Shown here one piece after another: positions 4,438-8,161 of a stretch of 8,161 nt of DNA. The translations under genes were made by a program, and so were the position numbers. Below the pieces are notes generated by a model. The model saw nothing but the letters and a program-made list of their open reading frames with translations. It searched no databases and was not told the origin of the DNA. Position 1 is the stretch's first letter; every line of letters starts with the position of its first letter. Source of the stretch: Candidatus Omnitrophota bacterium (GTDB lineage: Bacteria > Omnitrophota > Koll11 > Zapsychrales > Fredricksoniimonadaceae); NCBI GenBank assembly GCA_023247595.1, contig JAHFGF010000071.1, positions 1-8,161 on the forward strand, in the 5' to 3' direction.

Positions 4438-5595
4438 ATGAAAAGAATATTTTTAACAATTTTTTTACTTTTGTCAGCAGTGTTTGGCTATGCGGATGTC
4501 CCCAAACTTCTTCATTACCAGGGCCAGGTCAATGACGGCCAGGGGATTCCGCTCGACGGCAGTCACAAATTAAGTTTCCGGCTCTACGACGCGCAGGTGC
4601 AGGGGAATTTGTTGTGGCAGGAGAGTTTTAATCCCGTGGCTGTAACGAAAGGAAATTTCGCGGTACTTTTGGATGTGGGAACAGCGGCTCCCGCGTTAAC
4701 GTTTAATCAATCCTATTGGCTCTCGATTGAAGTCGATGACGATGGGGAAATGACACCGCGCCAGCAGATTGCCTCGAGCGCTTACTCTATTAATACCAGC
4801 ACAGTCAATGGAATCCCCGCTTCGACAACCGCCCAGGCAAATAAGATTCTTCCTTTAAACGCTCAAGGGAAATTCCCGCAGAGTGTGCTGGACATCCAGC
4901 AGGGCCCGGGAGGAAACTTTAACGCGGACACGGTGGATGGTTTTCATGCGTCGAGCACTCCAACAGCCAACACATTGCTGCCGCTTGATTCAAGTGCTAA
5001 GGTTCCCTTAAATTCCATTCCTCAAGATCAAGGCAGCGGACTCAACGCGGATAAAGTGGATGGCAAAGAGGCGAGCCAATTATTGGATCGCGCTAATCAC
5101 ACCGGCGTCCAGCCGCCGAGTTCAATTTCACCGCAGGGCTCTGGCAGTGGCCTCGATGCGGATAAAGTGGATGGAGAAGATTTAGATGAAATATATAATG
5201 TTATCGATGAAAAAATTAAAATCCTATTTATCGCTGAAGCAGGAGATTCCCCAGTGGCTCGTGCAGATGATGAAGAAACGAATGTTTCACCAACCGAATG
5301 GGAAAAAATCAAAGAGATATATGTACCTCTAGAAGGAACTCTTAGAATTAAGTTTGATATGCATGGGACAGGAAGATATGGTCTTAGCCAAATTTATAGG
5401 AATGGAGTTCGAGTAGGTACATTGCAACAAACTTCTAATCCAAGTTATCAAACCTATTCTGAGGATATTGGGGGATGGAAGGCAGGAGATTTGTGTCAAT
5501 TGTATGTCAGGGGGGATAGTGGACAGACTACAACTGTTAGAAATTTTTGGATTTGTTTAAATAAGAGCATATATTTTATGATCACAGACCCTTAA
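4438..5595 (+). CDS. Secreted fibre-like YQG-family protein, copy B (complete)
   Basis: This encodes 385 residues, starting at ATG after a strong ribosome site. Residues 1-19 form a signal peptide (MKRIFLTIFLLLSAVFGYA). Residues ~22-116 are a widespread secreted head domain with LLHYQGQVND, LSFRLYDA, LLWQE, GNFAVLLDVG, YWLSIEVDDDGEMTPRQ and SSAYS. Four repeats of about 40 residues follow, starting near 119, 162, 203 and 240, with the pattern NADxVDGxxAS, then AN-x-LLPL, then KxP. The third contains ANHTGVQPPSSISP, a motif reminiscent of phage tail-fibre shafts. Residues ~270-385 form a probable beta-sandwich tip (YRNGVRVG, WKAGDLCQLYVRGD). The head samples at 60% and 58% G+C and the tip at 35% (hand counts), so the tip looks like a foreign cassette. 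It is probably an extracellular fibre or adhesin subunit; the ligand is unknown. The SpvB-type gene follows after 166 nt. Confidence 0.9.
   Translation: MKRIFLTIFLLLSAVFGYADVPKLLHYQGQVNDGQGIPLDGSHKLSFRLYDAQVQGNLLWQESFNPVAVTKGNFAVLLDVGTAAPALTFNQSYWLSIEVDDDGEMTPRQQIASSAYSINTSTVNGIPASTTAQANKILPLNAQGKFPQSVLDIQQGPGGNFNADTVDGFHASSTPTANTLLPLDSSAKVPLNSIPQDQGSGLNADKVDGKEASQLLDRANHTGVQPPSSISPQGSGSGLDADKVDGEDLDEIYNVIDEKIKILFIAEAGDSPVARADDEETNVSPTEWEKIKEIYVPLEGTLRIKFDMHGTGRYGLSQIYRNGVRVGTLQQTSNPSYQTYSEDIGGWKAGDLCQLYVRGDSGQTTTVRNFWICLNKSIYFMITDP
4935..5174 (+). repeat. Long direct repeat shared with 1-240
   Basis: This is the copy B partner of the repeat at the left edge. Most differences are third-base changes, so the protein shaft is conserved. 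GCGGATAAAGTGGATGG occurs twice inside each copy (111-128 and 224-240; 5047-5063 and 5158-5174), once for each DADKVDG/NADKVDG motif. Confidence 0.85.
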
Positions 5596-5673
5596 AAGAC
5601 CATTAATTAAATGAAGGGTGTGCATAAATCAAACCGCACACACCGAATATTTTAATCTTCTCAATGGTCTTTT
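5594..5673. terminator. Nested inverted repeat after fibre copy B, possible terminator
   Basis: AAAAGACCATT (5594-5604, starting in the stop codon) pairs perfectly with AATGGTCTTTT (5663-5673). Inside, GTGTGC (5618-5623) pairs with GCACAC (5636-5641). The right outer arm ends in TTTT, which fits a weak terminator, but the stem encloses about 58 nt. The same arm can instead form a local hairpin, TCTCAA with TTGAGA (5659-5677 region). Whether it terminates, attenuates or is only a repeat is unclear. Confidence 0.4.
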
Positions 5674-5682
5674 GAGAATATA

Positions 5683-5734
5683 GTAGGCGCACCCTTTAGG
5701 GTGCGATAACATGTGCACTAAAGGGTGCGCCTAC
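5683..5734. repeat. REP-like palindrome, family member R3 (complete)
   Basis: GTAGGCGCACCCTTTAG (5683-5699) and its perfect reverse complement (5718-5734) flank 18 nt. A local hairpin, CGCACCC-TTTA-GGGTGCG (5688-5705), competes with the long stem. It is the best-preserved of three family members. In the flank it has G-C where R1 has C-G (GTAGGCGC against GTAGCCGC), changed on both arms. It lies between fibre copy B and the SpvB-type gene, 27 nt before the start codon. Confidence 0.85.
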
Positions 5735-5751
5735 CGAACGGTTTATAATTT

Positions 5752-5755
5752 GGAG
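5752..5755 (+). promoter_or_regulatory. Shine-Dalgarno of the SpvB-type gene
   Basis: GGAG lies 6 nt before ATG 5762 and supports that start. The site is just outside the R3 palindrome and is not sequestered by it. Confidence 0.75.
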
Positions 5756-5761
5756 AAAATA

Positions 5762-8161
5762 ATGACAACATTCGGCCACAACGGAAAAATATTTAAATCC
5801 AAACTCGGTAAGACGATCGCGGCCGGTGTCGCGGCGATTTTCTTTTTTGAAATCGCGTTTCAGGACGCTTCCTTCGCGATGTCCGCCGGATCGACGGATT
5901 CGGGGTTTGGCGCGGCCAAGGGCGCTTTAGCGGCCACTCAAACGCAATCCTTTCAGGCGGATCTTTTCACGGGATCGGCCACGACCGCCGTTCCCATTTT
6001 TGTCCCGCCGGGCCGCAAGGGGATGCAGCCGGCGCTTGCCTTAAGCTATTCCAGTCAGGGCGGGAACAACTGGGTTGGCGAAGGCTGGAATCTGGATCAA
6101 GGGGTGATTACGCGCAGCACTAAAAATGGGGTGGTGGATTATTCACCTGAAGCTGAACGCGAAGATGGATACTTTGTCCTTTCCTTTAATGGCGTCAATT
6201 CAGAACTAATTGATGTCAGCGGCACGGGAACCGAATACCGCGCCATGGATGAAGGCCAATTTATGAAAATTATCCGCGACGCCCAAAGTAAAGTCTGGAC
6301 GATTTACGATAAAAGCGGGACCCGCTATATCTTTGGACGAAACAATGCCTCGCGCGCGGTCGTGAATACGCAAGGCCAGGATCAAATTTTTCAATGGCGG
6401 ATTGATTCGGTCGTCGACACCAACGGCAATTACATGGATTTTATCTACCAGGATAAAGATGGCGGCGCGCTTAATCCGTCGCAGAAATACGCCGAAGTGT
6501 ATTTAAAACAGATTCGTTACGCCGGCTGGTATGATTTAAGTTCCGAAACGTTGACGGAGCAGCCCACGCACATCGTTGCATTTACACTGGAATCGGATAA
6601 TCGTCCCGATATTTTGTCCAGTTTCGCCTCGGGCGCGGAAATTTTAACAACCAAACGTTTAAAATCGATCAAAGCCACGGTGAGCAATCAGACCGCGCGT
6701 GAATATGTCTTGGATTATCAAACAAGCAGTCTGACCAACCGTTCACTTCTGACAACCGTCGAGGAATATGGAACCGGCGGCCAACAGGACAAATCAGCCA
6801 GCAATAAACTTCCTGATAAAAAATTTACCTATCAGCAGGACGAGCCGCAGTTTGAACTTTGGAGCAATAATCCGGGCCAATTAGGCGACAACCTCTGGAA
6901 TATCCGCGTGGCAGGGGCGGATCTCTTCGGTTCGAATGAATCGATTCTTTTACCCGATGGTTCGTTTGTCGGGGCGGTGGCTAATGGCACGGGCAATGGA
7001 ACGAAAGTCAATTTTGGCGATACCCATACATCGCGCTCGGGTCAGGATGGGGATGTGAGATGGAATGTCTCCGACAATGGCGCGATCAGCTTGACCGGCG
7101 CCCGTGATTGGCAGTTTCATATTTACACGTATTTATATTTCGCTTACGATCCCTCGCCGGTTAACATTAATTTTGATTCTCCGGGAGCGGTCTGGGCCGC
7201 GTATTTAAATGGAAAGATCGCCGGATACCAGTTCCAATCCTCGCCTTCTCAGACCACCTTTGATTTTCAGCAAGGCTACAATTTACTGGAGTTTACCGGA
7301 TACAATCAAAACGATTCGTTTGGTTTTAATATTTACACGCAAATCGCCGCGGAGTTGGGTGCCACTCTGATGACGAGCAAGCAGTTCATCAAGCCCCAAT
7401 TGACAGGAGACTTTAACGGCGATGGCATTACCGATCTGGCCTACCTTAATCAAGATAACAATGATCTGCAGGTTTCGTTATCGGCTAATTACAGTTTCGC
7501 GCCGGCGCAAGTTTGGGCTTCGGGATTTTTGACCAAAGATGACGCGCCGCTTTTGGCGGACTTTAACGGCGACGGGCTGACGGATTTGTGTAAATTTAAA
7601 AATGGCCAGTGGATTGTCGCTTTATCGACGGGCAATGGATTTGACACGGTTAACGCCCGTAACTGGATTCAAAATAGCGGATCATTCGGCAATGGGGAAA
7701 AGCCTCTCACGGGAGATTTTAACGGCGACGGACGCCTGGACGTCGGTTATTACAAACAAAGCACGGGCGCGTGGTATGTGGCTTTATCCAAGCGTATTTC
7801 CATCAGTCAGGATGAGGAGGAAGATATTTTTGAACCGCAGCCTTCACCCTGGATTTCGGGTTTTAGCGGCGGCGATACAGAATTTGCCGGGGACTTTAAC
7901 GGCGATGGCTTGACCGACATTCTTACCTTTAATAAAGGAAGCGGCGAATGGCGGGTCGCTTTGAATAACGGCCGGGAATTTGTCGATGCGGGGACGTGGG
8001 CAAGTAATTTCGGCACCGGCAAAGAGCCCTTGGTCATGGACTACAACACCGACGGCCGCACGGATATCGGGTTTTTTGATAAAACCCAAGGCATTGTCAA
8101 GGTCATGCGCTCGAACGGTCATTCGGCCTTTGAAAATGAAATCACCTGGATCGATGATTTT
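5762..8161 (+). CDS. Secreted SpvB/TcB-type protein with FG-GAP repeats (5' part, open at right edge)
   Basis: This has 800 codons without a stop, running off the window. Residues ~14-39 form a signal peptide (KLGKTIAAGVAAIFFFEIAF, cleavage after SFA). Residues ~62-380 match the SpvB domain of Salmonella SpvB and insecticidal TcB proteins: FQADLFTGSATTAVPIFVPP, LALSYSSQGGNNWVGEGWNL, GTRYIFG, WRIDSVVDTNGN. Residues ~387-540 look like an inserted beta-sandwich (AAYLNGKIAGYQF, then GYNLLEFTGYNQ). Five calcium-type FG-GAP/VCBS motifs follow, with the Asp of D-F-N-G-D-G-x-x-D at residues 550, 600, 652, 711 and 760 (the last is DYNTDGRTD). This order, SpvB then FG-GAP, is typical of proteins that continue into RHS/YD repeats and a C-terminal toxin, but that part is not visible. 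No ADP-ribosyltransferase domain is seen here. It lies downstream of fibre copy B, and a relic of the same start follows copy A. It probably acts outside the cell. Confidence 0.93.
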   Translation, partial: MTTFGHNGKIFKSKLGKTIAAGVAAIFFFEIAFQDASFAMSAGSTDSGFGAAKGALAATQTQSFQADLFTGSATTAVPIFVPPGRKGMQPALALSYSSQGGNNWVGEGWNLDQGVITRSTKNGVVDYSPEAEREDGYFVLSFNGVNSELIDVSGTGTEYRAMDEGQFMKIIRDAQSKVWTIYDKSGTRYIFGRNNASRAVVNTQGQDQIFQWRIDSVVDTNGNYMDFIYQDKDGGALNPSQKYAEVYLKQIRYAGWYDLSSETLTEQPTHIVAFTLESDNRPDILSSFASGAEILTTKRLKSIKATVSNQTAREYVLDYQTSSLTNRSLLTTVEEYGTGGQQDKSASNKLPDKKFTYQQDEPQFELWSNNPGQLGDNLWNIRVAGADLFGSNESILLPDGSFVGAVANGTGNGTKVNFGDTHTSRSGQDGDVRWNVSDNGAISLTGARDWQFHIYTYLYFAYDPSPVNINFDSPGAVWAAYLNGKIAGYQFQSSPSQTTFDFQQGYNLLEFTGYNQNDSFGFNIYTQIAAELGATLMTSKQFIKPQLTGDFNGDGITDLAYLNQDNNDLQVSLSANYSFAPAQVWASGFLTKDDAPLLADFNGDGLTDLCKFKNGQWIVALSTGNGFDTVNARNWIQNSGSFGNGEKPLTGDFNGDGRLDVGYYKQSTGAWYVALSKRISISQDEEEDIFEPQPSPWISGFSGGDTEFAGDFNGDGLTDILTFNKGSGEWRVALNNGREFVDAGTWASNFGTGKEPLVMDYNTDGRTDIGFFDKTQGIVKVMRSNGHSAFENEITWIDDF

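Noticed and set aside
5744..5749. TATAAT as a -10 promoter box before the SpvB gene
   Set aside because: There is no acceptable -35 box 16-18 nt upstream, and transcription from it would start at about the ribosome site, leaving no leader.
5762..8161. ADP-ribosyltransferase activity as in Salmonella SpvB
   Set aside because: Only the N-terminal SpvB-type domain is present. The catalytic domain of Salmonella SpvB is C-terminal and no such motif is visible here.

Overview
The window looks like accessory DNA from an uncultured Gram-negative-type bacterium. Its genes encode large secreted beta-rich proteins: a fibre-like 'YQG' family, a LamG/Ig/FnIII protein and an SpvB/FG-GAP protein. They are separated by palindromic REP-like repeats and small AT-rich ORF6N-type genes. 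This mix is familiar from metagenome-assembled Candidatus Omnitrophota and similar candidate phyla. That assignment is an inference from gene content, not from a marker gene. All supported genes lie on the + strand.

Layout: (1) 2-667 is the 3' part of a secreted fibre-like protein (copy A), cut by the window edge. (2) At 667-690, overlapping its stop, is a 7-codon relic of the start of an SpvB-type gene, followed by repeat debris (691-850). (3) 890-1057 is a small AT-rich ORF resembling the N-terminus of YhcG/DUF1016 nucleases. (4) 1104-1303 is a dense cluster of five different hairpins or palindromes. (5) 1304-3754 is a secreted LamG plus Ig/FnIII protein. (6) 3761-3886 is a second cluster of palindromes. 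(7) 3910-4434 is an ORF6N-domain protein with a 14-bp-arm palindrome inside its coding sequence. (8) 4438-5595 is the complete fibre-like protein (copy B), starting 3 nt after the ORF6N stop. (9) 5594-5734 holds nested inverted repeats. (10) 5762-8161 is the 5' 800 codons of a large SpvB/FG-GAP protein, open at the right edge and probably continuing into an RHS/TcB-like shell.

How the parts may work together (inference): the fibre proteins carry a signal peptide, a conserved YQG head, about four 40-residue shaft repeats with tail-fibre-like motifs (VDGxxA, ANHTG) and a divergent AT-rich C-terminal tip. An SpvB-type gene follows both copies, intact after B and a relic after A. This suggests a duplicated [fibre + SpvB/RHS] module in which copy A is an orphan. 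The LamG/Ig protein would be a surface or extracellular partner.

The most unusual signal is at the ORF6N gene. The palindrome inside it encodes the family's SQxx(T/P)S segment. Two palindromes just upstream, read on the minus strand, encode versions of the same motif (LRSQFVT and MSQIATS). The gene and the repeats therefore appear to share ancestry or a binding-site relationship.
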